DNA of 64,000 bases from Sporosarcina luteola (GTDB lineage Bacteria; Bacillota; Bacilli; Bacillales_A; Planococcaceae). The number at the start of each line of letters is the position of its first letter. Within the stretch, counting starts at the first letter, position 1. The translations under genes and the position numbers were made by a program. The notes under the pieces were generated by a model that did no database searches, was not told the DNA's origin, and saw only the letters and a list, made by a program, of their open reading frames with translations. The DNA lies in contig NZ_JAMBNV010000006.1 of the NCBI RefSeq assembly GCF_023715245.1, positions 1-64,000 of the forward strand, given 5' to 3'. Below are positions 30,501-41,007 of the stretch, piece after piece.

Positions 30501-30584
30501 ACTTACAGTAACCATCAGCATAATCGGCGATTTCTTAGGGAATAATAAATTTTATGCTCTGTTACAAAAGGAGAGGGATATACG

Positions 30585-31580
30585 TTGAAGAAATACAATT
30601 TCATACTACTAATAGGGCTATTTTGCTTTTCGCCGATTATTGCAAATGCCCATGTAAAATGGTTTACAGAACTAGAGCCGGAAAAGGTTTCTATTGAGCA
30701 AATTCTTTCGCGAGAATTCATCGTGTTATCCTTACTAATTGCTCTCTTCTTAGCGTTATTGTCTCAATTCATACCACAGTTGATGAAGATCCCGGGTGTC
30801 ACCAGAATTGATATGAAGTTAGATGGGTATCGGAAATACTCTCGTTATATTCTTCAGTACGGTACAGCTGCCGCATTTATCCTACAAGTAGTAAACAGAA
30901 CGATGTTTGCACCTGAGTTCACTATCCACCATAGTTGGCAAACAGCTGTTATGTGGGCGATTATCGTTTTACTCGTTATTCCTTATCATGTAACGACGAA
31001 AATAGCTGCTGTAGCAATGCTTGGTTTATTTCTTTATATTTGGAGTTACTCCGGTTGGTTTCATATGTTGGATTATGGGTTTTACCTTGCTATCATCGGT
31101 GTTTTGCTGGTAGGAAGAACAAGATTGGAGACAGCAGGATTTCCATTCCTTTACCTCGGTACAGGTTTAAGTTTATGTTGGGTTGCAGTAGAAAAATGGG
31201 TATACCCTGCTATGACGATCGATATTATTCAGCGCCATGACGTCCCTACATTCGGCTTTCCCCCAGAACTATTTATTGTTCTATCAGCTTTTATTGAATT
31301 CGTTGTTGGCTACCTCTTAGTCGTTGGTATTCTCAACCGTTTATTGGCTGTTGTCGTAACAATTTTATTTATCCTGACAACGACTATATTTGGCTATACC
31401 GAAGTAGTGGGACATGGGATGATTCACATCGTTTTAATACTATTCATTATCGAAGGAATATCCTTCTATCACCCTCCGGTTAAAATGCATAAGAATAGAA
31501 TGGACCAAATGATATTTGTTTTCTTGAACTTTTTATTTGTGCTAAGTACATTTTTATTGATTTATTACCGATTTGCATAA
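30585..31580 (+). CDS. DoxX-like multi-span membrane protein
   Basis: A 331-residue membrane protein starting at TTG with GGAGAGGG upstream. A signal-like first helix (about 5-22, ending ANAH) is followed by an external His-rich stretch and about eight membrane helices. Layout and segments such as LYLGTGLSLCWVAVEKWVYP and GMIHIVLILFIIEG resemble the DoxX/quinol-oxidase-subunit superfamily. No cofactor ligand set is clear and the function is unknown. It is a single gene ended by a bidirectional terminator. Confidence 0.75.
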   Translation: MKKYNFILLIGLFCFSPIIANAHVKWFTELEPEKVSIEQILSREFIVLSLLIALFLALLSQFIPQLMKIPGVTRIDMKLDGYRKYSRYILQYGTAAAFILQVVNRTMFAPEFTIHHSWQTAVMWAIIVLLVIPYHVTTKIAAVAMLGLFLYIWSYSGWFHMLDYGFYLAIIGVLLVGRTRLETAGFPFLYLGTGLSLCWVAVEKWVYPAMTIDIIQRHDVPTFGFPPELFIVLSAFIEFVVGYLLVVGILNRLLAVVVTILFILTTTIFGYTEVVGHGMIHIVLILFIIEGISFYHPPVKMHKNRMDQMIFVFLNFLFVLSTFLLIYYRFA

Positions 31581-31632
31581 AAAAGACTGCCACAGAAAGT
31601 CAGTTTTCACTGATTCTGGGCAGTCTTTTTTA
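31579..31632. terminator. bidirectional terminator between DoxX-like gene and yvlB
   Basis: AAAAAAGACTGCC (from 31579) pairs with GGCAGTCTTTTTT (to 31631), with an inner AGTCAGT/ACTGATT stem. A and T runs on both sides suit the convergent genes. Confidence 0.88.
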
Positions 31633-31634
31633 TG

Positions 31635-32795
31635 TTAATCATGTTTTACATTGTAACAAACAATTACAGAACCTGTTTTCGCTTCTCCTTGGATATGGAT
31701 TGGTGTGGCGTCGCCTTCCAGATCCTTGTTAAAGGTGATTGTTCGGTGCAGAAACTGTTCTTGCTCAGTCGTTTTACTGACATCGTTGAGCTGAAGATCC
31801 AAACGTCCCATATTTGTGGAGATTTCACCACGAAGAGGCGCGTCGGATGGAATATAGATTTCAACGGAACCGCTCACTGTTTTGGCATCGATTTTTTGTG
31901 CTGCGGCATCAGTCGTAGTCACGACTACATGGCCATTCAACGATTTCGCCTCGACATCTTTCAATTTTCCGGAGACGTAGACGCGACCGTTGATCGTTTC
32001 GGCTTCCAACGTTTCGCCTGTACTATCATTCAAACGGATTGATCCATTCCCCGCTTCCAACTCTGCCTCTTTAAAGTCGATCCGCTCAACATCCACTTTT
32101 CCGTTCGCCGTTTTCGTGTAGATCCGATCGACAGAAATGTCCTTCAAGTTGAAGTTACCATTGAGCAGCCGCACAGAAATCTTCCGGTACTCCTGTTTTG
32201 GTATGAAAAGGTCGACATTGACCTGACTTAATTTCAAATCACTTAAATAACGCAGTTTGCCTTCGTCTTTCAGGAAAATCAATTTATCAAGAAATTCTTT
32301 CTTTGCATCTTCTTCTGATCGGCCGTTAAAGGATTTCACAGTGAATTCAGCCCGTATTTCCGAGTTGTCCGTTGCATGGATCGAGACGCTTCCATGATCC
32401 ACATCGACTAGGATTTCATCCAAACCGTCCGCTCGCTTCACAATCGTGTGATGGAAAATAGAGCTTCCGCCAAACGGAGCGTCGAAATCGAATCCTTTCA
32501 CTCTTTCAACTGTCGATTGCATGAACTGCATGAAACGATCTCCCACCGTCACAAAATCCTTCCGGATATCTTCAATGAATTCATCCATCGATGGGTCCTT
32601 GCCTTGCGATCTTCCGGAGTCATCCTTCGAGCTGTCTTGCTGAAATTCTTCATTATAGACTTTCTTTTCATCCATTTGTGATGAATCGGTCGTGGATTGT
32701 CTCTTCTCCATCGTCTCCAAAAGAGTCAAGGCTTCGTCCATTGAGATTGTGCCGTTTTCCAACATTGTCAAGATACGTTTGCGTTCATTCTGCAT
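31635..32795 (-). CDS. yvlB: YvlB-like DUF4097 protein
   Basis: A 386-residue protein starting at the ATG at 32795 (AGGAGGCGG upstream). The N terminus (1-40, RKRILTMLENGTISMDEALTLLETMEK) is the short helical SHOCT-like segment common in this group; a charged linker follows; residues about 150-386 are the DUF4097 beta-helix repeat with Asn-Gly turns (NGNFNLKDI, NGKVDVERI, NGSIRL, NGRVYV, NGHVVV). In B. subtilis yvlB sits beside uvrA in a SigW-controlled operon with a PspC protein; that partner is not seen here. Function unknown, perhaps envelope stress. Confidence 0.85.
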   Translation of the reverse strand: MQNERKRILTMLENGTISMDEALTLLETMEKRQSTTDSSQMDEKKVYNEEFQQDSSKDDSGRSQGKDPSMDEFIEDIRKDFVTVGDRFMQFMQSTVERVKGFDFDAPFGGSSIFHHTIVKRADGLDEILVDVDHGSVSIHATDNSEIRAEFTVKSFNGRSEEDAKKEFLDKLIFLKDEGKLRYLSDLKLSQVNVDLFIPKQEYRKISVRLLNGNFNLKDISVDRIYTKTANGKVDVERIDFKEAELEAGNGSIRLNDSTGETLEAETINGRVYVSGKLKDVEAKSLNGHVVVTTTDAAAQKIDAKTVSGSVEIYIPSDAPLRGEISTNMGRLDLQLNDVSKTTEQEQFLHRTITFNKDLEGDATPIHIQGEAKTGSVIVCYNVKHD

Positions 32796-32912
32796 CTTTC
32801 CGCCTCCTAGGTATGCTTGAAATTTCCTTTGCATAAGAGTCCCCGCCTTTAGCAAAACCGCTGGAGACTTCTTCAACACTTACTATATATACGAATCATC
32901 GATCAGAAGGTT

Positions 32913-35783
32913 TCATTCTTTTCCAGCGGCGGTTTCAATCAGCTCTTTCATTCTTTGTCGGTCGCGTTCCAAAATCGGTTTTAAATAGTGCCCGGTATAG
33001 GAGACTCCATTTTCAGCCACTTCCTCTGGAGTTCCGCTTGCAATGATTTGGCCGCCTTTGTCGCCGCCTTCAGGTCCGAGATCAATAATGTGATCGACGG
33101 TTTTGATAACGTCGAGATTATGTTCGATGACAAGGACGGTATTTCCGGTATCGACGAGCCGCTGCAAGACGAGAAGCAGCTTTTCAATATCATGGACATG
33201 CAGCCCCGTCGTCGGTTCGTCTAGTATATAAAACGATTTACCGTTGGAACGTTTATGCAATTCCGAGGCAAGTTTCACCCTTTGCGCTTCTCCGCCTGAC
33301 AACGTCGTGGCGGGTTGTCCAAGTTGAACGTACCCAAGGCCAACATCGACAATCGTTTGCAGTTTTCTGCTAATCTTAGGGATGTTTTCAAAGAAGACGA
33401 GTGCATCTTCGACAGTCATCGAAAGGACATCCGCAATATTTTTCCCTTTGTACGTCACTTCAAGTGTTTCACGGTTATATCTTTTCCCGTGACATACTTC
33501 ACAAGGGACATACACGTCAGGAAGGAAATGCATCTCAATCTTGATGATACCGTCTCCGCGGCAAGCTTCGCAGCGTCCGCCTTTTACGTTGAAACTGAAT
33601 CGCCCTTTTTTGTAGCCTCTCACTTTCGCCTCGTTTGTCATGGCGAAGACATCACGAACGTCATCAAAAACCCCTGTATAGGTTGCAGGGTTCGATCTTG
33701 GCGTCCGTCCGATTGGAGATTGGTCAATCTCAATGACCTTTTCCAATTCCTCAAGACCCGTTATGGAAGTGAATTTCCCAGGTTTCTGCTTGGATCGGTT
33801 CAACTTTTGAGCAAGCACTTTGTAAAGCACTTCATTTACGAGCGTACTTTTCCCGGAGCCTGAAACGCCTGTCACGGCAATGAACTGTCCTAGTGGAAAG
33901 TCCACATCAACATCCTTCAAATTGTTCTCTGACGCATCCTTGATTGAAACGATCCTGCCATCAGGCTGGCGGCGTTCAATCGGCAATGGGATGAACTTCT
34001 TGCCGCTCAAATATTGGCCAGTCAATGATTTCGGATCATTCATCACTTCTTCTGGTGTTCCAGCTGAAACGATCTGCCCTCCGGCAGCACCTGCACCAGG
34101 TCCGATATCGATCAAATAATCCGCAGCAATCATCGTATCTTCATCATGCTCAACGACAATGAGCGTATTGCCGATATCCCGCATGCTTTGCAGTGTGTCG
34201 ATGAGGCGGTCGTTGTCACGCTGATGAAGGCCGATCGAAGGCTCATCCAATATATAGAGGACGCCTGTCAAGCGAGATCCGATTTGCGTGGCAAGCCGGA
34301 TACGTTGCGCCTCTCCGCCTGATAATGTGCCGGCAGCTCTTGACAACGTCAGATAATCCAGACCGACATTGATGAGGAATCCTAGTCTCTCGGCGATTTC
34401 CCGCAGGATAAGTCTCGCGATTTGCATATCCTTTTCGGATAGGACTAGATTGTTGAAAAAACGATCGGCTTCCGTAATGGACAATGACGTCACTTCCCCG
34501 ATATGCGTCCCGTTCACCTTAACTGCGAGCGTTTCCTCTTTCAATCGGTATCCGTGACATGCCGGACATGCACGGCTTGCCATGTATTTCTCCATTTGTT
34601 CACGTATATAATCGGAAGATGTCTCCTTGAAACGGCGCTCCACGTTTGCGAGAACGCCTTCAAAATAAATATTGTTCACCCGTGTATTGCCGAATTCATT
34701 CGTATATTGAAATTTGATCTTTTCTTCCTTCGAACCGTAGAGGATGATATTCAGATCATCATCCGGCAAGTCTTTCACCGGAACATCCATCGGTATCTTG
34801 AAATGCTTGCAAATTGTTTTCAACAGCTCTGGGTAGTATTGGGAGCTCGTTGGTATCCATGGTGCAATGGCGTTTTCATTCAAAGTTAGTGAATTGTCCG
34901 GGATGACGAGATCAGGGTCTACCTCTAGCTTCGTCCCAAGGCCATCACAATCCGGACATGCCCCGAATGGACTGTTGAATGAAAACATGCGCGGTTCCAG
35001 TTCCCCGATGGAAAATCCACAGATTGGACATGCATGATGCTCGCTGAACAGCAATTCTTCAACATCAATTACATCAACCAATACATTTCCTTCGGCTAAA
35101 CGTAATGCCGACTCGAGGGAATCGCTCAAACGGGCCTCAATACCCTCTTTTACAACTATCCGGTCAATGACGACTTCGATCGTGTGTTTCTTATTTTTAT
35201 TCAACTCGATATTATCATCGAGATCGATTACATCCCCGTTGACGCGGATCCGGACATATCCTTGCTTTTTAATGTCCTCGATCAGCTTCGCATGTGTCCC
35301 CTTCCTGCCGGATATGACAGGCGCAAGGATTTGAAGCCTTGAACGTTCCGGCAGCTGCATAATCCGATCGACCATCTGCTCGATCGTTTGGGAGGAGATT
35401 TCAATCCCGTGATTCGGACAGATTGGCTTACCGACCCGTGCAAATAGCAATCGTAAGTAATCATAGATTTCAGTTACGGTTCCGACGGTGGAACGCGGAT
35501 TGCGGCTTGTCGTCTTCTGATCGATCGAGATTGCGGGCGATAACCCTTCAATCACGTCTACGTCAGGCTTGTCCATCTGTCCTAAAAATTGCCTCGCATA
35601 AGCGGAGAGCGATTCGACATACCGTCTTTGCCCTTCCGCATAAATCGTATCGAATGCAAGGGAAGATTTACCCGAGCCGGACAAGCCGGTCATAACGACG
35701 AGCTTGTCACGCGGGATGCGGACATCGATATCTTTCAGGTTGTGCACCCTTGCACCTTGAATGACTATTTCCGTGTTTTTCAT
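32913..35783 (-). CDS. uvrA: UvrABC excinuclease subunit A
   Basis: Damage-recognition ATPase of nucleotide excision repair. The 956-residue product has two ABC ATPase modules: Walker [10 protein letters not shown] (about 34) and GVSGSGKST (about 640), each with an LSGGEAQR signature; zinc-binding CPICG...CPDC (about 253-282) and [10 protein letters not shown]...CEVCHGKR (about 735-765). Length is normal. It follows uvrB by 7 bases, forming the standard uvrBA operon. Confidence 0.98.
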   Translation of the reverse strand: MKNTEIVIQGARVHNLKDIDVRIPRDKLVVMTGLSGSGKSSLAFDTIYAEGQRRYVESLSAYARQFLGQMDKPDVDVIEGLSPAISIDQKTTSRNPRSTVGTVTEIYDYLRLLFARVGKPICPNHGIEISSQTIEQMVDRIMQLPERSRLQILAPVISGRKGTHAKLIEDIKKQGYVRIRVNGDVIDLDDNIELNKNKKHTIEVVIDRIVVKEGIEARLSDSLESALRLAEGNVLVDVIDVEELLFSEHHACPICGFSIGELEPRMFSFNSPFGACPDCDGLGTKLEVDPDLVIPDNSLTLNENAIAPWIPTSSQYYPELLKTICKHFKIPMDVPVKDLPDDDLNIILYGSKEEKIKFQYTNEFGNTRVNNIYFEGVLANVERRFKETSSDYIREQMEKYMASRACPACHGYRLKEETLAVKVNGTHIGEVTSLSITEADRFFNNLVLSEKDMQIARLILREIAERLGFLINVGLDYLTLSRAAGTLSGGEAQRIRLATQIGSRLTGVLYILDEPSIGLHQRDNDRLIDTLQSMRDIGNTLIVVEHDEDTMIAADYLIDIGPGAGAAGGQIVSAGTPEEVMNDPKSLTGQYLSGKKFIPLPIERRQPDGRIVSIKDASENNLKDVDVDFPLGQFIAVTGVSGSGKSTLVNEVLYKVLAQKLNRSKQKPGKFTSITGLEELEKVIEIDQSPIGRTPRSNPATYTGVFDDVRDVFAMTNEAKVRGYKKGRFSFNVKGGRCEACRGDGIIKIEMHFLPDVYVPCEVCHGKRYNRETLEVTYKGKNIADVLSMTVEDALVFFENIPKISRKLQTIVDVGLGYVQLGQPATTLSGGEAQRVKLASELHKRSNGKSFYILDEPTTGLHVHDIEKLLLVLQRLVDTGNTVLVIEHNLDVIKTVDHIIDLGPEGGDKGGQIIASGTPEEVAENGVSYTGHYLKPILERDRQRMKELIETAAGKE

Positions 35784-35790
35784 CGCATTT

Positions 35791-37773
35791 TCACCCTTCA
35801 GCCTTCAATTCTAGTATCGTATCGCGCAATTCGGCAGCCCTTTCGAAATCAAGCGCTTTTGCCGCCTCCTTCATTTCCTTCTCAAGAGTCGCGAGCAATT
35901 TCAATTTTTCGTCCTTCGACAATTTCTTGCCTTTCGTCGCTTTTTCCAAGAAGGAGATATCTTCTTCAGCTACTTGGGTCGCCCTGATGACGGCGCGAAC
36001 TTCCTTCTTGATCGTCGTCGGAGTGATCCCATGCTTTTCATTGTACGCAATTTGGATTTCCCGACGTCTCGAGGTTTCATCAATCGCTTTTTTCATCGAA
36101 TCCGTGTAACGGTCCGCATACATGATAACTCTTCCTTCAGAGTTACGAGCAGCCCGGCCGATTGTTTGAATTAGGGCGCGTTCGGAACGGAGGAACCCTT
36201 CCTTGTCGGCATCAAGAATCGCGACAAGCGAAACTTCGGGTATGTCGAGCCCTTCCCTCAGCAAGTTGATCCCTACGAGAACGTCGTAGGTACCCAATCG
36301 GAGTTCCCGGATAATTTCAATCCGCTCCAATGTTTTGATCTCTGAATGCAAGTATTGGACTTTGATGCCGATATCCTTGAGATAGTCGGTAAGGTCTTCG
36401 GACATCTTTTTCGTCAATGTAGTAATCAATACCCTTTCGTTGCGCTTTGTACGCTCATTAATTTCATCGATCAGATTATCGATCTGCCCTTCGATCGGCC
36501 TTACATCAATGATTGGATCAAGCAAACCGGTTGGCCGGATGATCTGTTGAACCATTTCCGGTGTATGCTCAAGTTCGTAAGGACCCGGTGTTGCAGATAC
36601 GTAGATGGCTTTGTTGACATATCCCTCAAATTCGTCAAACATGAGCGGCCTGTTGTCCAAGGCGGACGGAAGACGGAAACCATGATCGACCAATACTTGT
36701 TTCCGTGCCTGGTCTCCGTTATACATGCCTCGGATTTGCGGCAAGGTGACATGGCTTTCATCGATAATCATCAGAAAGTCTTCCGGGAAGTAGTCGAGCA
36801 GCGTGTAGGGAGTTGCCCCTGCAGGTCGTAATGTCAAATGCCTTGAATAGTTCTCGATCCCTGAGCAGAAGCCCATTTCCCGCATCATTTCCAAGTCATA
36901 GCGGGTACGTTGCTCAAGCCGCTGCGCTTCTAGGAGTTTATCTTCCTTGCGCAGCACGGCGAGGCGCTCTTCCAATTCCGTTTCGATATTCGCTATCGCC
37001 TTCACCATTTTCTCTTCGCCCGTGACGAAGTGGGATGCAGGGAAGATCGCGACATGTTCACGTTCGCCTAAAATTTCACCTGTAAGAGCATCGACTTCAC
37101 GGATACGGTCAATTTCATCGCCAAAAAACTCGATGCGGATGCAATGTTCGTCCTGTGAAGCAGGGAATATTTCTACGACGTCTCCCCTGACACGGAATGT
37201 CCCCCGTGTGAAACTAATATCGTTTCTTGAATATTGGATATCGACGAATCGCCGGAGGAGATCATTCCGCCCAATTTCCATGCCTGACCTGAGCGATACG
37301 ACATGCTTTCCGTACTCCTCAGGCGAACCAAGGCCGTAAATGCAAGATACGGATGCTACGATCAGTACATCATTCCTTTCGAACAAGGCAGATGTAGCGG
37401 AGTGGCGTAGCTTGTCGATCTCGTCGTTAATTGTCGCGTCCTTCTCTATATAAGTGTCCGTATGCGGCATATATGCTTCCGGTTGGTAGAAATCATAGAA
37501 GCTGACGAAATACTCAACCGCATTATTCGGAAAGAACTCTTTGAACTCGCTGTACAATTGGCCGGCGAGTGTTTTATTATGTGCAATGACTAGTGTCGGT
37601 TTATTAACTTCTGTTAAAACATTTGAAACTGTGAACGTCTTCCCTGTTCCGGTCGCCCCTAAAAGCGTCTGATGCTTTTTGCCTTCCTTGATGCCTTCCA
37701 CGAGCTGCGAAATGGCGGCAGGCTGGTCGCCCAACGGAACGTAAGGAGCGTGTAAATCGAATTTCTGGACCAT
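35791..37773 (-). CDS. uvrB: UvrABC excinuclease subunit B
   Basis: Helicase-like damage verifier that loads UvrC. The 660-residue product has Walker [11 protein letters not shown] (about 39-48), the beta-hairpin region ([14 protein letters not shown]), DESHVTLPQ (motif II), helicase domain 2 with [27 protein letters not shown] and QTIGRAARN, and a C-terminal UVR domain binding UvrC (about 625-660). It starts at the ATG about 30 bases after an AT-rich leader; no csbA gene precedes it here. Confidence 0.98.
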   Translation of the reverse strand: MVQKFDLHAPYVPLGDQPAAISQLVEGIKEGKKHQTLLGATGTGKTFTVSNVLTEVNKPTLVIAHNKTLAGQLYSEFKEFFPNNAVEYFVSFYDFYQPEAYMPHTDTYIEKDATINDEIDKLRHSATSALFERNDVLIVASVSCIYGLGSPEEYGKHVVSLRSGMEIGRNDLLRRFVDIQYSRNDISFTRGTFRVRGDVVEIFPASQDEHCIRIEFFGDEIDRIREVDALTGEILGEREHVAIFPASHFVTGEEKMVKAIANIETELEERLAVLRKEDKLLEAQRLEQRTRYDLEMMREMGFCSGIENYSRHLTLRPAGATPYTLLDYFPEDFLMIIDESHVTLPQIRGMYNGDQARKQVLVDHGFRLPSALDNRPLMFDEFEGYVNKAIYVSATPGPYELEHTPEMVQQIIRPTGLLDPIIDVRPIEGQIDNLIDEINERTKRNERVLITTLTKKMSEDLTDYLKDIGIKVQYLHSEIKTLERIEIIRELRLGTYDVLVGINLLREGLDIPEVSLVAILDADKEGFLRSERALIQTIGRAARNSEGRVIMYADRYTDSMKKAIDETSRRREIQIAYNEKHGITPTTIKKEVRAVIRATQVAEEDISFLEKATKGKKLSKDEKLKLLATLEKEMKEAAKALDFERAAELRDTILELKAEG

Positions 37774-37867
37774 GCAAGCCCCTCCCCAAATGAATTATCT
37801 CTATTTTAACATAGACTCTGCCAAGTCCAAAGAAATAAGAGAACATACGTTCAAAACAAAAATGGAG

Positions 37868-37966
37868 GCGGCCCGTTTAGCTCCGACAAGCGATGGAGGG
37901 CTTGGATAAAAGGCGCTTTTTGCCTTTTGCTTCAAGACCGAAGCGACTCGAGGAGCTGGCCGATAC
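37868..37966. repeat. structured intergenic element downstream of the IDEAL gene
   Basis: About 100 bases with nested pairing: AGCTCC (37879-37884) with GGAGCT (37952-37957); GG.CTTG with CAAG.CC inside; and AAAAGGC (37908-37914) with GCCTTTT (37922-37928) at the tip. Two near-copies of GACAAGCG/GAAGCGAC face each other in the internal loop. No open frame. It resembles a repeat family I associate with Planococcaceae intergenic DNA, but only one copy is in this window. It lies at the border between two syntenic blocks. Confidence 0.6.
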
Positions 37967-37972
37967 AATAAT

Positions 37973-38022
37973 AAAAAGCGGGCCTGCTCAGCTAATTGAT
38001 TGATTAGCTAGCAGCCCGCTTA
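37973..38022 (-). terminator. terminator of the IDEAL-domain gene
   Basis: AAGCGGGC..GCT.AGCTAAT pairs with ATTAGCT.AGC..GCCCGCTT; on the minus strand TTTTTATTATTG follows the stem. Confidence 0.85.
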
Positions 38023-38028
38023 CGTTGT

Positions 38029-38262
38029 TTAATTTTCTTCAAGTTTCATCAGTTCATCCGTCAGACTTTTGAAAGCGTACTCGTCCTTATCATCAAGTGC
38101 AAGATCAATCAGCCGCAAGAGACGTTTTTTCGTTTGCTCCCGATGAATATGGTTCAGGAATAGATCCATATAAATATCATTTAACAATCTCTCCGCTTGA
38201 AGCGATGTACTATTTTTCCCCACGGCTTTTAAGAACTCGGCATATGAATAATTGTTTTCCAT
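38029..38262 (-). CDS. IDEAL-domain small protein
   Basis: A 77-residue protein starting at the ATG at 38262 (GGGTGAGG upstream). The C terminus LIDLALDDKDEYAFKSLTDEL carries the IDEAL motif found in Bacillales proteins such as ComK-type regulators' partners and YpiB. The rest is a helical soluble protein. The biochemical role of the domain is unclear; it mediates protein contacts in some cases. Its own terminator follows. Confidence 0.85.
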   Translation of the reverse strand: MENNYSYAEFLKAVGKNSTSLQAERLLNDIYMDLFLNHIHREQTKKRLLRLIDLALDDKDEYAFKSLTDELMKLEEN

Positions 38263-38362
38263 TTCCCTCACCCCTGATGCCTTTTTTTCATTATACATAA
38301 CTTCGGGCTTCAGTTGCAAGGTTTTTGGGAATATTCTATTTTTATTTTTTCACATCGATTAT

Positions 38363-39589
38363 TCATACTTCTTCCGACTTTTCATTGGAAACACGGATTG
38401 TCGCTTCGGAAACGACGAAGACAATGACCGCCATGATCACAGGCGTCAAGGATACGCCGAATGTCAGGAGGCCAGCCACGAGAACAGAAATTGACTGCAG
38501 CAGTTGAACGCCGCTAACTGTTTTCCGGATGGCAGACTGCCTCGTATTGTCCGTTTCAGGGAACAACATATCCATCCTGAAGTCATCCCCCGCCCGTAGT
38601 GCATGGACCAACTGGATGGATGATGCAAATGCCAATGCCCCAATGAAAATATAGACGACGATCGGGAAAGGAATGAGAACGACGCCTACTACCGATAATG
38701 CGGTCAATCTGACCCATAGCCAAAAAATATCGTCTGTACGCACAAGAGTCCTTCGCAGCAAGTAGCGTTGAGGCGATGCTTGTCCGTATTTTGCAGGACG
38801 CATAAGGAATCCGAGCCATGCACGGCGACTGACCGATCCTTTTAAATGCGGAACGTCCGTGAAATAGTTTGCGAATCGGTAAAAACGCATCATACGATTT
38901 TGCTCTAGCGCTATGAAATGTTCATAAGGAAACGGGTTTGCAACGCTTCTTTTCTTCCAGAATAAATAATAGACTGCCATCAGCACACCGACTAGAGGAA
39001 TTAAAGGGATTAAATAAGAAATTCCTGTAAGCACCGCATACAAGAGAAGAGAAGCCAATACGAACCGGACAAGACGGTCCTTCCACATTCCCACCCCTTC
39101 ATTGGCGCGGCGGTAATAGTACTCCGTCTCTACATACTTCCATTTAACCAGGAAAATGACGATGGCCGTCAGAATGAATTGCGGTTTTCCAGCGACATCA
39201 GTTGCCGCCAACAATGGCAATAGGACGATGAATAGAATGTAGGGCACTGGAAGCTGGGAAACTAGTGAATAGCGCAGTGACCGTTTCAGATAGTCTTCAA
39301 GCTTATTTTCCATCGGAAGGAAAAAGACGATATCTGCAGGCTTCAGTAACGTAATCGGTGAGCCAATTGATAAAGCCGCCCCGATGAGGACTGCAGCGAG
39401 GATTGCTGAAGGAAATTCGGATGGCACTTCCTTCAACCATTCACTGTACGCGTATCCGCCCGCCCCTATCGTAAAGAGAAGAACAATTGCCAAATGGCCG
39501 GTGAAGACGAACCTCATATACTTTTGCAGTTCATTCATATAACGGATAAAACGATCGCCCCAAATCTCACGCAAGCTGTTCATGATCAT
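38363..39589 (-). CDS. ecsB: ABC transporter permease EcsB
   Basis: A 408-residue membrane component of the Ecs ABC transporter, which in B. subtilis affects secretion, regulated intramembrane proteolysis by RasP, and biofilm formation. About ten hydrophobic helices are visible; WGDRFIRYMNELQKYMRFVFTGH at the N terminus and YRFANYFTDVPHLKGSVSRRAWLGF in the middle are family-like. It overlaps ecsA by 23 bases. No ecsC follows. Confidence 0.93.
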   Translation of the reverse strand: MIMNSLREIWGDRFIRYMNELQKYMRFVFTGHLAIVLLFTIGAGGYAYSEWLKEVPSEFPSAILAAVLIGAALSIGSPITLLKPADIVFFLPMENKLEDYLKRSLRYSLVSQLPVPYILFIVLLPLLAATDVAGKPQFILTAIVIFLVKWKYVETEYYYRRANEGVGMWKDRLVRFVLASLLLYAVLTGISYLIPLIPLVGVLMAVYYLFWKKRSVANPFPYEHFIALEQNRMMRFYRFANYFTDVPHLKGSVSRRAWLGFLMRPAKYGQASPQRYLLRRTLVRTDDIFWLWVRLTALSVVGVVLIPFPIVVYIFIGALAFASSIQLVHALRAGDDFRMDMLFPETDNTRQSAIRKTVSGVQLLQSISVLVAGLLTFGVSLTPVIMAVIVFVVSEATIRVSNEKSEEV

Positions 39590-40316
39590 GATCCCCGGTC
39601 ATTGAAATATAGAGCTCGTCCAAAGTGGCACCTGGCCTGTTGAAGGCTTTCCGCAAATCATCCATTGTCCCTTGTGCCCTTACCCGTCCTTCATGCAGCA
39701 GAATAATCCGGTCGCAATACTTTTCAGCAGTGGAAAGCACATGTGTAGACATCAATACGGAAGCGCCATTTGCTTTTCTTTCTTCTATTTGATCAAGCAA
39801 AGAACGAATCCCGATCGGGTCAAGTCCGACAAACGGCTCATCGATAATATACAGGGAAGGTTCCACTAAAAAAGCGCAAAGAATCATGACTTTTTGCCGC
39901 ATCCCTTTCGAGAAATGAGATGGAAACCAATTCAGCCGCTTCTCCATCATGAACTCTTTCAAAAGTATTTCAGTACGCGCCTCGAACGATTCATGATCCA
40001 GTCCATATGCCATCGCTGTCAATTCAAGATGTTCCTTCAGCGTCAGCTCTTCATATAGAATCGGTGTTTCAGGAATGTATGTGAACGCTTTACGGTAAAC
40101 TTCAGGGTTTTCGCGAAACGTGACGCCATTCACTACAATTTCGCCTTCATGCGGATTCATCAGTCCGATAATATGTTTAATCGTTGTACTTTTCCCGGCA
40201 CCGTTCAAGCCGATTAAGCCGACGAGCTCACCCTTGCCGATTTCAAATGATAATTCATGCAGAACAGGCTTACGTGTATACCCGCCTGTCACTTCTTTCA
40301 CTTCAAGAATTGCCAT
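39567..40316 (-). CDS. ecsA: ABC transporter ATP-binding protein EcsA
   Basis: A 249-residue ATPase of the Ecs transporter. The start is the ATG at 40316 (TGGAGG upstream). Walker A GLNGAGKST, signature HFSKGMRQK, Walker B LYIIDEPFVGLD and the switch His in MSTHVL are present. It pairs with EcsB; the divergent HIT gene on its other side reproduces the B. subtilis hit/ecs arrangement. Confidence 0.96.
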   Translation of the reverse strand: MAILEVKEVTGGYTRKPVLHELSFEIGKGELVGLIGLNGAGKSTTIKHIIGLMNPHEGEIVVNGVTFRENPEVYRKAFTYIPETPILYEELTLKEHLELTAMAYGLDHESFEARTEILLKEFMMEKRLNWFPSHFSKGMRQKVMILCAFLVEPSLYIIDEPFVGLDPIGIRSLLDQIEERKANGASVLMSTHVLSTAEKYCDRIILLHEGRVRAQGTMDDLRKAFNRPGATLDELYISMTGDHDHEQLA

Positions 40317-40468
40317 AGTCATCCTCCATTCTAGTTTCCATTTTACCAAACATCAGACCGGAATGCTTTGTCCATCTTTCACGCATTACCTGAAAATATG
40401 CTACACTTGTGTCATTAATGAATACTACTCCTAATGTGGAGACTGACAATCGGAAAGGATGACCGCAA

Positions 40469-40894
40469 ATGACATCATGTATCTTTTGTAAAATTGTAGA
40501 AGGCACCCTCCCCAGCGAGAAAATCTATGAAGACGAGAACGTCGTTGTCATTATGGATGTCATGCCTGTGACGAAAGGGCATGTGTTGCTTATCCCGAAA
40601 ATCCATCGGGAAAACCTTTATGATGTGACGGAAGAAGAAGCTTCGCAACTTTTTTCTGTAGCCCCGAAAATCGCGAACCTTTTAAAAGAGGAGTTCAAGC
40701 CTGCCGGAATGAACTTGCTTCAAAACAATGGAGCTCCAGCTGGACAAGCCGTGTTCCACTTTCACATGCATTTCATCCCGAGATATGATCAAACGGACGG
40801 TTTCGAGTCAGACTGGAATCCGAAGGTAGAGGAATTTCCTCAAGAACGGATCCAAGAAATCGCGAATCAGATCCGAAGCCGTTTCAGCGAATAA
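40469..40894 (+). CDS. hit: HIT-family nucleotide-binding protein
   Basis: A 141-residue HINT/HIT hydrolase acting on AMP-linked substrates. The catalytic motif HFHMH is at 97-101 (VFHFHMHFIPRY); Cys4 and Cys7 with His residues form the zinc site common in bacterial Hit proteins. It is divergent from ecsA. Specific substrate unknown. Confidence 0.95.
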   Translation: MTSCIFCKIVEGTLPSEKIYEDENVVVIMDVMPVTKGHVLLIPKIHRENLYDVTEEEASQLFSVAPKIANLLKEEFKPAGMNLLQNNGAPAGQAVFHFHMHFIPRYDQTDGFESDWNPKVEEFPQERIQEIANQIRSRFSE

Positions 40895-40900
40895 TAAGAC

Positions 40901-40929
40901 TTGCAATTCCATGAAATTACCAGTATACT
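40901..40929 (+). promoter_or_regulatory. trpP promoter
   Basis: TTGCAA (40901-40906), a 17-base spacer and TATACT (40924-40929), a good sigma-A match placed about 80 bases before the trpP start. Confidence 0.7.
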
Positions 40930-40982
40930 TTTCATAAGTTTTCGCTGACGATCACGAGGATACGTCAGGAGAGCAAAAAATA

Positions 40983-41005
40983 GAGTCCAGTTGAGGAGAG
41001 ATGAG
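40983..41005 (+). promoter_or_regulatory. TRAP-like NAG repeat over the trpP ribosome site
   Basis: Five NAG triplets (GAG, CAG, GAG, GAG, GAG) start at 40983, 40988, 40993, 40998 and 41003, a strict 5-base period with two-base spacers; further NAGs lie upstream at 40956, 40966, 40969 and 40981. They cover the GAGGAG ribosome site. The tryptophan-activated protein TRAP binds 9-11 such triplets and represses translation of trpP in B. subtilis. Confidence 0.6.
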
Positions 41006-41007
41006 AA

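Noticed and set aside
30335..30511. Open frame of 58 codons through array 3 giving heptad-like repeats (FERGMTG, FEREGAC and so on), overlapping the amidase end
   Set aside because: No ribosome site before the ATG, and a 21-bp unit leaves one frame open by arithmetic. Arrays 1 and 4 have 20-bp steps, which would break any frame, so coding is unlikely.
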